A model generated the notes under the pieces. It saw only the letters and a list, made by a program, of their open reading frames with translations, searched no databases and had not been told where the DNA came from. Positions 10,761-19,786 of a DNA stretch of 64,000 bases are shown piece after piece. The stretch is from Cohnella rhizosphaerae. GTDB lineage: Bacteria; Bacillota; Bacilli; Paenibacillales; Paenibacillaceae. The stretch's first letter is position 1; each line of letters starts with the position of its first letter. The translations under genes and the position numbers were made by a program. The stretch is from contig NZ_JAPDIA010000008.1 of NCBI RefSeq assembly GCF_029525575.1, positions 1,302,001-1,366,000 of the forward strand. The letters are read 5' to 3'.

Positions 10761-11738
10761 TTACCAGGCGTAGGCGCGCGGCGCTTCGCCGGGTCCCGGG
10801 AAGATCTCGTCCAGGCGCTTCAGCGTCGCCTCGTCAAGCGCGATGTCGACGACGCGCAGCGCGCCTTCGAGCTGCTCCATCGTGCGAGGCCCGATGATCG
10901 GCGCGGTCATCGCGGGATGCGCCAGCGTCCAGGCCAGTGCCAGATTCGCTTCGGATTCGCCGAGCTCCGCGGCGAGCTTGGCGAACGCTTCGAGCTGCGG
11001 ACGATACTTCTCTACGCGCGTCTGGTCGCTGGCCCGCTTCGAGCCCGGCGCCGGATTGAGCGCGTGACCGCTCAGCAGCCCGCCGTCCAAAGGACTCCAG
11101 GCGATGACGCCGATGCCGTGCTCGTGCGCGGCCGGCAGCACTTCGAGCTCGGGCAGGCGCGTGATCAGGCTGTACTTGTGCTGCTCGGATACGAGCCCGA
11201 GCATGCCCTTCGACTTGGCCTCGTACTGGGCCTTGACCAGGTCGCGTCCGGCGAAGTTGCTCGAGCCCACGTAACCGATCTTGCCCTGGTATTGCGCGAT
11301 GCGGAAAGCCTCCCACAGCTCGTCCCAAGAGACGTTGCGGTCGACGTGATGCATCTGGTAAAGCTCGATATGATCCGTCTGCAGGCGGCGCAGCGAGCCT
11401 TCGAGATGGCGGCGCAGCTTGTAAGACGACAAGCCCGCTTCGCCGTTGGGACCGTCATGCGCGTCGCTCATATCGCCATAGAACTTGGTCGCGAGCACGA
11501 CGCGCTCTCTCCGTCCTCCGCCCTGCGCGAACCAGCGTCCGATAATCTCCTCGGTGCGGCCCGCATTTTCGCCCCAACCGTAAACATTCGCCGTATCGAA
11601 GAAGTTGATGCCAGCGTCGAGCGCGGCGTCCATCATTCGGAACGCGTCCTTCTCGTCCGTGTCCACCCCGAAATTCATCGTTCCGAGGCACAGCTTGCTG
11701 ACCTTAAGGCCCGATTTTCCCAGTTGACTGAATTTCAC
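10761..11738 (-). CDS. Aldo/keto reductase
   Basis: NADPH-dependent oxidoreductase of 325 aa with a TIM-barrel fold. The catalytic tetrad is visible: Asp and Tyr in DTANVYGWGE, Lys in LATKF and His in YQMHHVD. The C-terminal coenzyme phosphate region (PIIGPRTMEQLEGAL) is typical of the subfamily related to voltage-gated potassium channel beta subunits and YhdN/IolS. The start is GTG at 11738 with a strong GAGGAGGAG eight bases upstream; longer in-frame extensions upstream lack a ribosome site. The gene stands alone with its own terminator. Physiological substrate cannot be told from sequence. Confidence 0.92.
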   Translation of the reverse strand: MKFSQLGKSGLKVSKLCLGTMNFGVDTDEKDAFRMMDAALDAGINFFDTANVYGWGENAGRTEEIIGRWFAQGGGRRERVVLATKFYGDMSDAHDGPNGEAGLSSYKLRRHLEGSLRRLQTDHIELYQMHHVDRNVSWDELWEAFRIAQYQGKIGYVGSSNFAGRDLVKAQYEAKSKGMLGLVSEQHKYSLITRLPELEVLPAAHEHGIGVIAWSPLDGGLLSGHALNPAPGSKRASDQTRVEKYRPQLEAFAKLAAELGESEANLALAWTLAHPAMTAPIIGPRTMEQLEGALRVVDIALDEATLKRLDEIFPGPGEAPRAYAW

Positions 11739-11850
11739 TAGCGAATCTCCTCCTCGAAATGAATTCTTCTCTATTGTAACCGATCGAATAACAGTTAGGC
11801 CAATGCCGCTGCTTTTGAATGCGCCGTCATCGGGACACAGCTGCATAACG

Positions 11851-11900
11851 GAAAACAGCCCTTGCCTGGCCGAAGCTGCCGCTTCGCCCGCGAGGGCTGT
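11851..11900 (-). terminator. Possible terminator downstream of fur
   Basis: An 8-bp stem (ACAGCCCT/AGGGCTGT) with a long, internally structured loop is followed by only four T residues on the minus strand. It is placed 35 bp after the fur stop, so it is plausible but weak. Confidence 0.4.
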
Positions 11901-11934
11901 ATTCGTTCGTATAGACGACTTCGGTCGCTCGCCT

Positions 11935-12414
11935 TCAGGAGACGGCTTTGCTCGCCTTTTTGCATCCTTCGCGCTGGCAGCTCGCGTAGGTGCCCGTGAA
12001 TTCAAGACGATGATCGGTCACTTGAAAGCCGTATTCCCTCGCAAGACGCTGTTCGAGCTCTCCAAGCCAATCTTCCTTGATTTCCTTCAGCCGCCCGCAG
12101 ACGGTGCAGATCAAATGGTGATGCATATGCGCGCTCTCGTCGCTCCGCAGATCGAACCGGGCGACGCCGTCGCCGAAGTTCATTTTTTCGACGATGTGAA
12201 GCTCGGTCAAAAGCTCCAGGGTGCGATAAACGGTCGCAAGACCGATATCCGGATGCACTTCCCGCACGAGCATGAACACTTCCTCCGCGCTGAGGTGATC
12301 CTGTTCGTATTCGAGCAGCACGCGCACCGTCGCCTCGCGCTGCGAGGTCAGCTTGTAGCCTTTGCTGAGCAGCTGCTTGTTTATTTTAATAAGTTGGTCT
12401 TCGAACGTCGCCAT
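11935..12414 (-). CDS. fur: Ferric uptake regulator Fur
   Basis: Metal-dependent repressor of 159 aa. The winged-helix domain (YKLTSQREATVRVLLE ... GLATVYRTLELL) and the His-rich hinge AHMHHHLICTVC match Bacillus Fur more closely than PerR or Zur. The structural zinc site is present as CTVC and CQREGC. The family represses siderophore and iron-uptake genes when Fe(II) is plentiful and often works with PerR. A PerR-type box lies directly upstream, so expression may respond to peroxide. It is monocistronic and divergent from the XRE-family gene. Confidence 0.9.
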   Translation of the reverse strand: MATFEDQLIKINKQLLSKGYKLTSQREATVRVLLEYEQDHLSAEEVFMLVREVHPDIGLATVYRTLELLTELHIVEKMNFGDGVARFDLRSDESAHMHHHLICTVCGRLKEIKEDWLGELEQRLAREYGFQVTDHRLEFTGTYASCQREGCKKASKAVS

Positions 12415-12459
12415 CGGGATTGCCCCCTTCGTCCGCAGGACGTAATAACGCCTTGCAGA

Positions 12460-12474
12460 TTATAATGATTCTAA
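12460..12474 (-). promoter_or_regulatory. PerR/Fur-type operator upstream of fur
   Basis: The 15-bp sequence TTATAATGATTCTAA matches the PerR box consensus TTATAATNATTATAA at 13 of 14 defined positions and the Fur 7-1-7 consensus at 11 of 14. It sits 46 bases upstream of the fur start, overlapping probable promoter -10 sequence on the minus strand. PerR control of fur is known in Bacillus subtilis. Confidence 0.6.
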
Positions 12475-12529
12475 ACTATTATAACTGAAGGTTCCCATAA
12501 AAGAAATCGCCGCGTTTGAATGAAAACGC

Positions 12530-12558
12530 TTGACATGATACATTTTGTATCATACAGT
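12530..12558 (+). promoter_or_regulatory. SigA promoter with palindromic operator filling the spacer (XRE gene)
   Basis: A -35 TTGACA (12530-12535) and a -10 TACAGT (12553-12558) are separated by exactly 17 bp. That spacer is itself a perfect inverted repeat, TGATACA-TTT-TGTATCA (12536-12552). A protein bound there would block RNA polymerase, which suggests autorepression by the XRE protein encoded 44 bases downstream. Confidence 0.75.
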
Positions 12559-12601
12559 TATAAACAAATAGTCCACTTAATATATCAAGGAGCTACGCGC
12601 T

Positions 12602-12964
12602 ATGAGCATGGGAGATCGCCTTCGGCAGCTTCGCCTCGAACGCCACCTGTCCCAAGAGGAAGTGGCGCGTCAGGTCGGCATTACGAGATCCGCTTACAGT
12701 CATTATGAAATCAACAACCGCCATCCCGTATACGAAACGCTCATCAAGCTGGCGCATTACTTTAACGTCTCGCTCGATTACATCATCGGCGGCGCCGGCG
12801 TCAAGCGCCCGGAACATCCGACCGAGCCGCAGGAGCACAAGATTCTCGAGCTGTTCAAGTCCATGGACCAGGAACAGCGCAAGCAATCGATCGGCCTTCT
12901 GCTCGGCATCGTCGAAGGCGAGCGCAAGAAATCCGTCAGGTCCGTCGCCAAAAGCAAATCGTAG
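12602..12964 (+). CDS. XRE-family helix-turn-helix transcriptional regulator
   Basis: A 120-aa repressor-like protein. Residues 5-60 form the Cro/C1-type HTH (LRQLRLERHLSQEEVARQVG, then ITRSAYSHYEINNR), and the C-terminal half is a charged helical tail that could dimerise. AAGGAG lies nine bases before ATG; the second ATG (residue 3) is also possible. The promoter carries a perfect palindrome between its -35 and -10 boxes, so self-repression is likely. The last 29 bp overlap convergently with the end of the PAP2 phosphatase gene. No phage or plasmid genes are nearby, so this is probably a chromosomal regulator of unknown regulon. Confidence 0.85.
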   Translation: MSMGDRLRQLRLERHLSQEEVARQVGITRSAYSHYEINNRHPVYETLIKLAHYFNVSLDYIIGGAGVKRPEHPTEPQEHKILELFKSMDQEQRKQSIGLLLGIVEGERKKSVRSVAKSKS

Positions 12965-13563
12965 CGGCGCAAAGCGCGCAAAGGCCGCCGACGCAAAAAC
13001 CGGCGCATACGTCCGACAGATAGTGGACGCTGAAGTAAATCCGGCTCCAGCCCGTCGCCGCAATAAGCGCGATCGCGATCGCGACGACGACGATTCGCCC
13101 GACGCGTCCGCGCAAAGCGAGCCATCCCAGCAGGAGCCACCAGCCGTAGAGCGCGGCCGCGATCGTCGCGTTGCCGCTCGGATAGCCGAAGCCGTCATGG
13201 GCGATGCCCCAGGCACCGTCCGGACGTTCAAAGCCGAATGCGGATTTAAGCGCCGCTTGGAGGACGTATGCGGCCAATACGACGCCTACGAACGAGACGC
13301 CGATCTTCCGGGAGCGCAGCAGCCACCAGCATGCCGCGGACAATAGCGTAATCGCCGCGACGATCGTCGTAGAGCCCATGTCGTTCATCGTTCGCCACAA
13401 GCTTGTCCATCCCGCCGCGCGGGCGTTCGATGCCGCGTCCGCAGCCGCTTCGTCCCACGCGGCATAACCGCCCACCCTTAAGGACGTGATCGTCGCGAAC
13501 AGCAGCACCGCCAAAACGGCCGCGATGATGATCGTTCTTTTTTTGCGCGTTCGTCAATGTCAT
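12936..13563 (-). CDS. PAP2-family membrane phosphatase
   Basis: Membrane phosphatase of about 208 aa with five or six hydrophobic segments. The three PAP2 motifs are present in order: KSAFGFERP (motif 1), GYPSGNA (motif 2, Asn where His is commonest) and SRIYFSVHYLSD (motif 3 with catalytic His and Asp). Family members dephosphorylate undecaprenyl pyrophosphate, phosphatidate or related lipids at the outer membrane face. T7 at 13538-13544 should be T6, which restores the first nine codons. The restored ATG (13563) overlaps the stop of the histidine kinase as ATGA, so the two are translationally coupled. A role in the envelope response of that kinase is inferred. Confidence 0.83.
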
Positions 13564-15621
13564 TGCTTCTCCTCCCCGTTCATTCGTCGGACGATCGGCA
13601 GCGAGACGATAAAGGCGCTTCCGCCTTCCGGGCGGATGCGCGCCTCGATGCGGCCGCCGTGCGTCTCCACGATCTCCCGCGCGATCGCAAGGCCCAGACC
13701 GCCGCCGCCGGACGAATAATTCCTGGCTTTGTCGTTTTTGTAAAATCGCTCGAATAGCTTCGGCAAATCTTCCGGCAACAGGCCAGCGCCGTTGTCGAGC
13801 ACCGCGATCTCCGCCTCGAAAGGCCTTGCGCCTCGCTGCGCTTCGATGCGAATCTCGCCGCCGCCAGGCGTCGCCTGAATGGCGTTGTAGATCAAATTGG
13901 ACATCACCCGGTCCATCCGCCGCTCGTCGAGCTCCAGGCAGGCGTTCTCGATTGCCGGTTCAACGATCCGGCAATCGAATGCGATGCCTTTGGTGCGCAT
14001 TTCCATGCGATAGTTGTCCGCGAGGCGATCGAGCCAGTCGGGCAGCCGCACGAGCTCGTAGGTCATTTGCGCCTGCCGCGCCTCCAGCATGGACAGGTCG
14101 AACAAATCCCCGACCAGCTCGTTCAGTCCTTCCGCCTTTTTCAGCATGGCGCCGATGACCGCCTCCCGCTGCTCCGCATCGGCGATGACGCCGTCCCGCA
14201 GCGCCTCGAGATATCCTTGGATCAGCGTCATCGGGGTGCGAAGGTCGTGGGAAATGTTGCTGACGAGCCGCCTTCGCGACTGCTCCGCGGCGTGAAGGGC
14301 TTCCGTCCGTTCCGCGATGCGTTCTTCAAGCTGGTCGTTCCATTTGCGAAGCTCGGCCGACAGCTTTTCGGCTTTGGCGAACGTCCGCGAGAATCGAAGC
14401 GAGATCAGGAAGGCATTCATGACGACGAGAAAGAGCAGCCCGAACGGAACCATGTCCGGCGCGCGCCACCAGCCATTGTAAAAAATGATGTCGCTGAGCA
14501 CCGTGCCCACGAGACCGGCCACGCCGATCAGGGAAAGGGCGGCGCCTTCCCGCCCCCGGATAAGCGCCACGACGATCAGGTACAGCGATGCGGCGCTCAG
14601 GACGATGACGTACGCCTGATAGAGAAGGATAAGCGAGCTCGACGCGAGCAGCGGCAGTCCCCAGGTCAACGCCAGCAAGACGACCGCCGCCGCGCATGCG
14701 GCGATCGTCCACCGGCGCGTGATCTCCTTGCTGTACGATCGGCGAAAATAGGCGAATCCGCAGAACGCGCTCAGCACGAAAAAGCTGTATTCGAGCCGCC
14801 CCGCCGCCGTCCAAGTCAGTTCCGGGACGAGCCTCGGCAGCAACCCTTCCCCGATGACGCTCATCCGAAGCGCAACGCAGATGCAGAGCAGGGCGAACCA
14901 TAGATTGTCCAGCTCTTTTCTGCGAAGCGCGTACAGCCCGATATGATAGATGCCGATCATCAGCAGGCAGCCCATCACGACGAACTCCCTGGCTTCGTGT
15001 CTGAAAGCGATCCCTTTCACCTGATCTGGCGTGCCCAGGATAAGCGCGCTGCGGATGCCTCCTGTCCGATGATGGAAATTCGCCAATTCCAGCTCTAGCG
15101 CGACCGAATCGCCGGAGGGCTGAAAAAACACGGTGTCCGGCATCTGGTAAGGCGTCGTCGACGCCTTGGCGTCGCCGGGCACGCCCTTCGAGCCGACGAG
15201 CTCGCCGTCGACGTAAAGCGCGTAGGCTGTCGACAGGTTCGGCAGACGGATGCCGAGCATGCCGGAATCGGACGGCAGATGGCGCAGCTCCAGGCGGTAC
15301 GTGCCGTAGCCTCGGTTCGGCAGCCGACCGCCTTGCCCGTCCGGCACCCCGTTCCAAATGGCCGGGACGCGAATCGTCCGTTCGTAATCGGCCCCTTGTC
15401 GGAGCGAGCGCCAAGCAAAGCGCCATTCTCCTTCCAGCGGCAGGGTCCCGTCCTTTTTTGAACGAATAGCCGTTCAGATCGAGGACGCCGTTTATGGACG
15501 CCGGCTGGCCCCGATGTCCGCTCTCGCTGAGGGCGAAGCCGCCCGAGACGCCCGCAAGCGCCATGACGAAGACGAAGACAAGCAGCGCGCCCCGTCTCCG
15601 CCTTGTTTGAATCGCACGCAT
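13560..15621 (-). CDS. Sensor histidine kinase with 7TMR-DISM-type sensor region
   Basis: Membrane kinase of about 686 aa. A signal peptide is followed by an extracellular beta domain (residues about 35-195), seven hydrophobic segments of the diverse-intracellular-signalling 7TM type, a short coiled coil (EERIAERTEALHAAEQSRR), a HisKA domain with phospho-accepting His in VSNISHDLRTPM, and HATPase with N box (NLIYNAIQAT), G1 (DNGAGL) and G2 (GGGGLGLAI) motifs. ATG at 15621 has GGGAG nine bases upstream. T6 at 15454-15459 should be T5 to continue from NGYSFKK into DGTLPLEGEWRF. The divergent OmpR-type gene is its presumed partner and the PAP2 gene is coupled downstream. Confidence 0.88.
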
Positions 15622-15741
15622 TTCCGATCGCTCCCGTTAATGAAACGCTGTCCTCATCGTAAACGCGCATTGCTTATGCGTCAACGCTTTAAGTATAATA
15701 AGGTACAGTCGAACGTTGACATGGCATGGGAGGGAATTACC

Positions 15742-16480
15742 TTGAGCAAACCGATTGGCACCGTTCTCGTCGTCGACGACGAGCGCGAGATCACCGAACT
15801 GATCGGGTTGTTCCTGACTAGAGAAGGCTTCGCGGTTCATGCCGCCGCGTGCGGGCAGGACGCGCTGCGGATCGCGGACGCGCTGCGGCCGGATCTTGTC
15901 ATCCTGGACGTATCGCTGGGCGACATGGACGGCATCGAAGTATGCAGGCGGCTGCGCGAGGGCGGCTGCGCGGATGCGCCGATCCTCTTCCTCAGCTGCA
16001 AGAGCGAGGACGCGGACATCGTTCTGGGGCTCGCCGAGGGCGGCGACGACTATATTACGAAGCCGTTCAGTCCGAGGCAGCTCGTCGCGCGCGTGCAGGC
16101 CCATATTCGGCGAAGGCGCCAGCGCGAGCGGTCCCAAGCGGAAGATCGGGAGAGCATGATGGCGTTCGGCAGCCTCGAGATCGATCCCGAACGGTTCGAG
16201 GTCAGGCGGGACGGCGAGCAGGTCGCGCTGTCTGCCAAGGAGTTCGAGCTGCTGTGCGTGCTCGCGCGTCAGCCCAACCGGATTTTCGCGATGAACGAAC
16301 TATACCGGCTCGTCTGGCATACGGACAGCATGGGCGACACCCGGACGCTGATGGTGCATATCAGCAATCTCCGCAAAAAAAATCGAGCCCGACCCGTCGA
16401 ATCCGGTGTATATTCATACGGTGCGCGGATTCGGATATCGCTTCTTGACGGCGTGCGAATCGCTTCAGGGTGCGCGCTGA
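15742..16480 (+). CDS. OmpR/PhoB-family response regulator
   Basis: Cytoplasmic regulator of about 245 aa. The receiver domain shows the acidic pair (VVDDE), phospho-acceptor Asp in VILDVSLGDMDG, and Lys in DDYITKPFSPRQL. The winged-helix effector follows (LSAKEFELLCVLARQPNRIF ... DTRTLMVHISNLRKK). The start is TTG at 15742 with GGGAGG eight bases upstream. A8 at 16375-16382 should be A7; the corrected C-terminus then has the classical IEPDPSNPVYIHTVRGFGYR ending and stops at the TGA at 16478-16480. It is transcribed away from the histidine kinase gene, 120 bp apart, and very probably forms a two-component pair with it. Confidence 0.9.
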
Positions 16481-16518
16481 ACGTTTAATATGAACAGTAA
16501 AGGAAGTTTAAACGGCAC

Positions 16519-17388
16519 ATGAGAATGGCAACCGACTGGCAAGACTACGAGCTCATCGATACCGGCGCGGGCGACAAGCTGGAGCGCTGGGGCGACGTGA
16601 TCCTGAGACGTCCCGACCCGCAGATCATTTGGCCGCTCGCCAAGGAATCCGCCGACTGGCAGCGGCCGGACGGCCACTATTTCCGCAGCTCGTCCGGGGG
16701 CGGCCAGTGGCAATTCAACAAGCAGCTGCCCGAACGCTGGACGATCTCTTACGGCCCGCTGCGCTTTCACATCAAGCCGACCAGCTTCAAGCACACGGGC
16801 CTATTTCCCGAGCAGGCCGTCAACTGGAGCTGGATGATGAAGCGGATCAAGGAGGCGGGCAGACCGATTCGCGTGCTCAATCTGTTCGCGTATACCGGCG
16901 GGGCGACCGTCGCGGCTGCCGCGGCAGGCGCCGAAGTGTGCCACGTCGACGCAGCCAAGGGCATGGTCCAGTGGGCCAAGGAAAACGCGGCGCTCTCCGG
17001 ACTTGAATCCGCGCCCGTCCGCTACATTACGGACGACGTATTCAAATTCGTGCAGCGCGAGCAGCGCCGGGGCAAGCAGTACGATGCCATCATCATGGAT
17101 CCTCCCTCCTACGGCCGCGGTCCCGGGGGCGAGACCTGGAAGCTCGAGGACAGCCTGTACCCGTTTCTCGAAGAGTGCAAGAGCATCCTCTCCGACAACC
17201 CGCTGTTCGTGCTCGTCAACTCCTACACGACCGGCCTGTCGCCGACCGTGCTCCACAATCTGCTGCACATGTCGATCGGCCGCCGTCACGGAGGCAAGAT
17301 CGATTGCGGCGAGATCGGCCTGCCGATTACGCGCAGCGGGTTGACGCTTCCGTGCGGCATTTACGGCCGGTGGGAAAGCAACGAATAA
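16519..17388 (+). CDS. Class I SAM-dependent methyltransferase (RlmI-like)
   Basis: Cytoplasmic methyltransferase of about 289 aa. The SAM-binding motif I is VLNLFAYTGGATVAAAAAGA, motif II is an acidic CHVDAAKG, and the catalytic motif IV is IIMDPPSYGRG. This arrangement is shared with the 23S rRNA cytosine methyltransferase RlmI, but the N-terminal PUA domain of RlmI is absent, so an RNA substrate is likely but unproven. The Shine-Dalgarno AGGAAG is about 12 bases before the first ATG; starting at residue 3 (MATDW) is equally possible. The gene ends in a shared bidirectional terminator. Confidence 0.82.
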   Translation: MRMATDWQDYELIDTGAGDKLERWGDVILRRPDPQIIWPLAKESADWQRPDGHYFRSSSGGGQWQFNKQLPERWTISYGPLRFHIKPTSFKHTGLFPEQAVNWSWMMKRIKEAGRPIRVLNLFAYTGGATVAAAAAGAEVCHVDAAKGMVQWAKENAALSGLESAPVRYITDDVFKFVQREQRRGKQYDAIIMDPPSYGRGPGGETWKLEDSLYPFLEECKSILSDNPLFVLVNSYTTGLSPTVLHNLLHMSIGRRHGGKIDCGEIGLPITRSGLTLPCGIYGRWESNE

Positions 17389-17400
17389 ACGAAATGAACA

Positions 17401-17447
17401 AAAAAACCGCTCCTGCGCTGCGGCCAGGTGCGGTTTCTTCTTTTTTA
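17401..17447. terminator. Bidirectional terminator between methyltransferase and metallo-hydrolase genes
   Basis: The stem AACCGC-CCTG / CAGG-GCGGTT (17405-17435) has a T-rich tail on the plus strand and at least T6 on the minus strand. It separates two convergent genes and can serve both. Confidence 0.75.
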
Positions 17448-18380
17448 TCGGCTGGACTCCTCGGCAGGCCACAGCTTCGTTCGACCGTGCTCCAGCGTCC
17501 ACAGCCTGTCTGGCGGAAGTCCCCGCCGTTCCCACTCGGCATTCAAACGGTCCAGCGCTTCCTTGGGCGTATCGTCGGCCAATCGGAATGCGCCGTAGTG
17601 CATCGGCACGAAATAACGCGCGCCGATGTCCTCGAACGTTTGTACTGCTTCCTCGGGCGTCATATGCGAGCCTCCCATGAACCATTCCGGTTCGTAAGCC
17701 CCGATCGGAATCAGCGCCACGCGAATGTCTCCGTACTTCTTGCCGATCCGGCGGAAGGTATCGTCGTAGCCGCTGTCGCCGGCGAAATACAAACCGTCAG
17801 AATCGTGGCGCATCACCCAGCCGCCCCAATGCGAAGAATTGGTATCCCACGGCGTTCGCCGCGTCCAATGCCTGGCCGGCACGAAGCCGAACGTCACGTT
17901 GCCGACGCGCGTCTCGGACCACCAGGAGAGCTCTTCGACGCGCTCGAAGCCCTTGCGTCTGAACCATCCGGCCAACCCGACAGGCACGAGCGCGACAAAA
18001 TCGCCGGGCAAGCGTCGCAGGCTGCCTAAATGAAGATGGTCGTAATGGGCATGGGACAGGACGACGACGTCGATCGGCGGCAGCGCTTCGATCGGCAATC
18101 CCGGAGGCGCCAGCCTCGGTGCGAAGCCCATCCGCGAAGCCCAAACGGGGTCCGTGACGATATTGAGTCCGCCGAGCTGAACGAGAAAGGTCGAATGACC
18201 GACGAACGTCACGGTCGGTTCGGTGCGGTTCGCGCTCAGCAAGGCGATTTCGGGATCTGCGCGGGACACGACAAAAGACAGGTCTTTCTTTTTCGATCGG
18301 CGTTCCTTCTGCCACTGCCGCAGCTCCGAAAACGATTTGATGTTTGAAGAACCGTCGGCATTTTCGTACTTTTTCGCCAT
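17445..18380 (-). CDS. MBL-fold metallo-hydrolase (NAPE-PLD/UlaG-like)
   Basis: A 311-aa metallo-beta-lactamase-fold hydrolase. The dinuclear metal motif is HAHYDHL (residues about 109-115), preceded by VTFVGHSTFLVQLGG and followed by metal ligands in GDSGYDD and the C-terminal PMHYG. The order and the opening GHSTFLV resemble N-acyl-phosphatidylethanolamine phospholipase D-like and UlaG-like enzymes, so a lipid or lactone substrate is possible but cannot be assigned. AAAGGAG lies upstream of the ATG. It follows the VWA gene of the five-gene operon in the same direction, about 170 bp away, with a weak hairpin between them. Confidence 0.85.
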   Translation of the reverse strand: MAKKYENADGSSNIKSFSELRQWQKERRSKKKDLSFVVSRADPEIALLSANRTEPTVTFVGHSTFLVQLGGLNIVTDPVWASRMGFAPRLAPPGLPIEALPPIDVVVLSHAHYDHLHLGSLRRLPGDFVALVPVGLAGWFRRKGFERVEELSWWSETRVGNVTFGFVPARHWTRRTPWDTNSSHWGGWVMRHDSDGLYFAGDSGYDDTFRRIGKKYGDIRVALIPIGAYEPEWFMGGSHMTPEEAVQTFEDIGARYFVPMHYGAFRLADDTPKEALDRLNAEWERRGLPPDRLWTLEHGRTKLWPAEESSR

Positions 18381-18483
18381 CGTCGTTCGATGCTCCTTTT
18401 TTGACGCCGTCCTTTTCCTTCCATTGTAACAAGTCCGGCGTCAACGTGCACGGCCCCGAAAAACGATCCCCCGTCCGCGCGAT

Positions 18484-18509
18484 AAAGACGGCGCCCGGTC
18501 GGCGCCGTC
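18484..18509 (-). terminator. Weak hairpin after the VWA gene
   Basis: A perfect 9-bp stem (GACGGCGCC/GGCGCCGTC) with a five-base loop is followed by only TTT on the minus strand. It could end the five-gene operon or merely attenuate read-through into the metallo-hydrolase gene. Confidence 0.4.
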
Positions 18510-18551
18510 CCGATTCGCAGCAGCGGACTGATTCCGGCGCCGAGAACGCCT

Positions 18552-19783
18552 TCAGCTTTTCGCTTGCTTCACACGGTCGGCCAGCTGGAGCAGGTCAATC
18601 CCTTTCAGCGCTCCTTCGATCAGCTCCGGCAGTTTGTCCGGGGAGCAAGCCGAAGCAAGGGATCCCGAGCTGGGCGAGCTTGCGGGCGACTTCCTCGTCG
18701 TAGGCCGGCGCGCCGTCGTCCGATAGCGCGAGCAGGCACATCGTCCGCACGCCCGATTCGTGCAGGTCGCGCAGCCTGCGGATCATCTCCGTCCGGTTGC
18801 CGCCCTCGTACAGATCCGAGATGAGCAAAAACAACGTTTTTTTCGGCTCTGTCACGAACGATTCGCAGTAGGCGACCGATTTGTTGATGTCGGTTCCGCC
18901 GCCGAGCTGAATGCCGAACAGCAGATCGACGGGATCGTTCGCGCACGCCTCGCTCAGATCGACGACTTCGGTGTCGAACGCGACGACGCGCGTCTCGAGC
19001 GCGGGCATGCTGGCGAAGATGGATCCCGCGATCGACGCATAGATGACCGAATTCGCCATCGAGCCGCTTTGGTCGATATCGAGGATGACCGTCCATTCCT
19101 TGCTTTTGCGCGCACGGTCGAAAAAGTAAACTTTTTCGGGAATGAGCAGTCGCCGTTCGACGTCGTAATGCTTCAGATTGCTGCGGATCGTCTTGTCCCA
19201 ATCGAGTCCCGTCAGCGAGGGCAGCGGGGAATGGCGCCTTTTGTTCAGCGATCCGGTCACCGCGCGGGTCAACTCCTGGGCGAGCCGCCTGACGATCTCG
19301 TCCACGACCTCGCGCACGAGCGTCCGCGCCGTCTCCTTCGTGCGCTCGGGTATTTGGCCGCGCAGCGACATGAGCGTCGCCACCATCCCGATGTCCGGCT
19401 TCACCTTGGCGAGCAGCTCGGGCTCGAACAGCAGCTTGGTCAGTCCTTTGCGATGCACGGCGTCCGCTTGAATGACCGAGACGATGTCCGACGGAAAAAA
19501 AAGACCGAACGTCGCCGAGCCACTTCGCCAGCCTTGGCGCGGAAGCGCCCAAGCCGGCCGTTTTCGAACCGCCTCCGGCCGCGCCGGCACCCGGCCCGGA
19601 ACCGTCGGCTCCGCCGGACGTTCCGTCATAGATGGCGGCAAGCGCTTCGTCCATCAACAGGCTTTCTTCGTCCAGGCGGGCGCCGGCACCCGCCGAGCCG
19701 CCTGCGGCCGCCAGCTTTTCCTCCGCCGCGGCGCCCAAGATGAGTCGCCACCGTTTCGTTTGTTCCGCGTCCATCGACGTCAT
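18552..19783 (-). CDS. VWA-domain protein, last gene of the SWIM/HEAT/MoxR/DUF5682/VWA operon
   Basis: Cytoplasmic protein of about 409 aa. A Gly/Ala-rich N-terminal region is followed by a helical domain and a C-terminal von Willebrand A domain. Its metal-ion-dependent adhesion site is complete: DIDQSGSMANS, the Thr in GGGTDI and the Asp in LLISDLYEGG. Such proteins act with MoxR-type ATPases to remodel or load metal into targets. Two indels are needed: A8 at 19495-19502 should be seven (restoring VRSFFPSDIVSVIQADAV), and G4 at 18640-18643 should be three (restoring GLLPDKLPELIEGALKGI to the TGA at 18552). It starts three bases after the DUF5682 stop, with almost no ribosome site, so it depends on coupling. 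Confidence 0.85.
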
Positions 19784-19786
19784 CGG

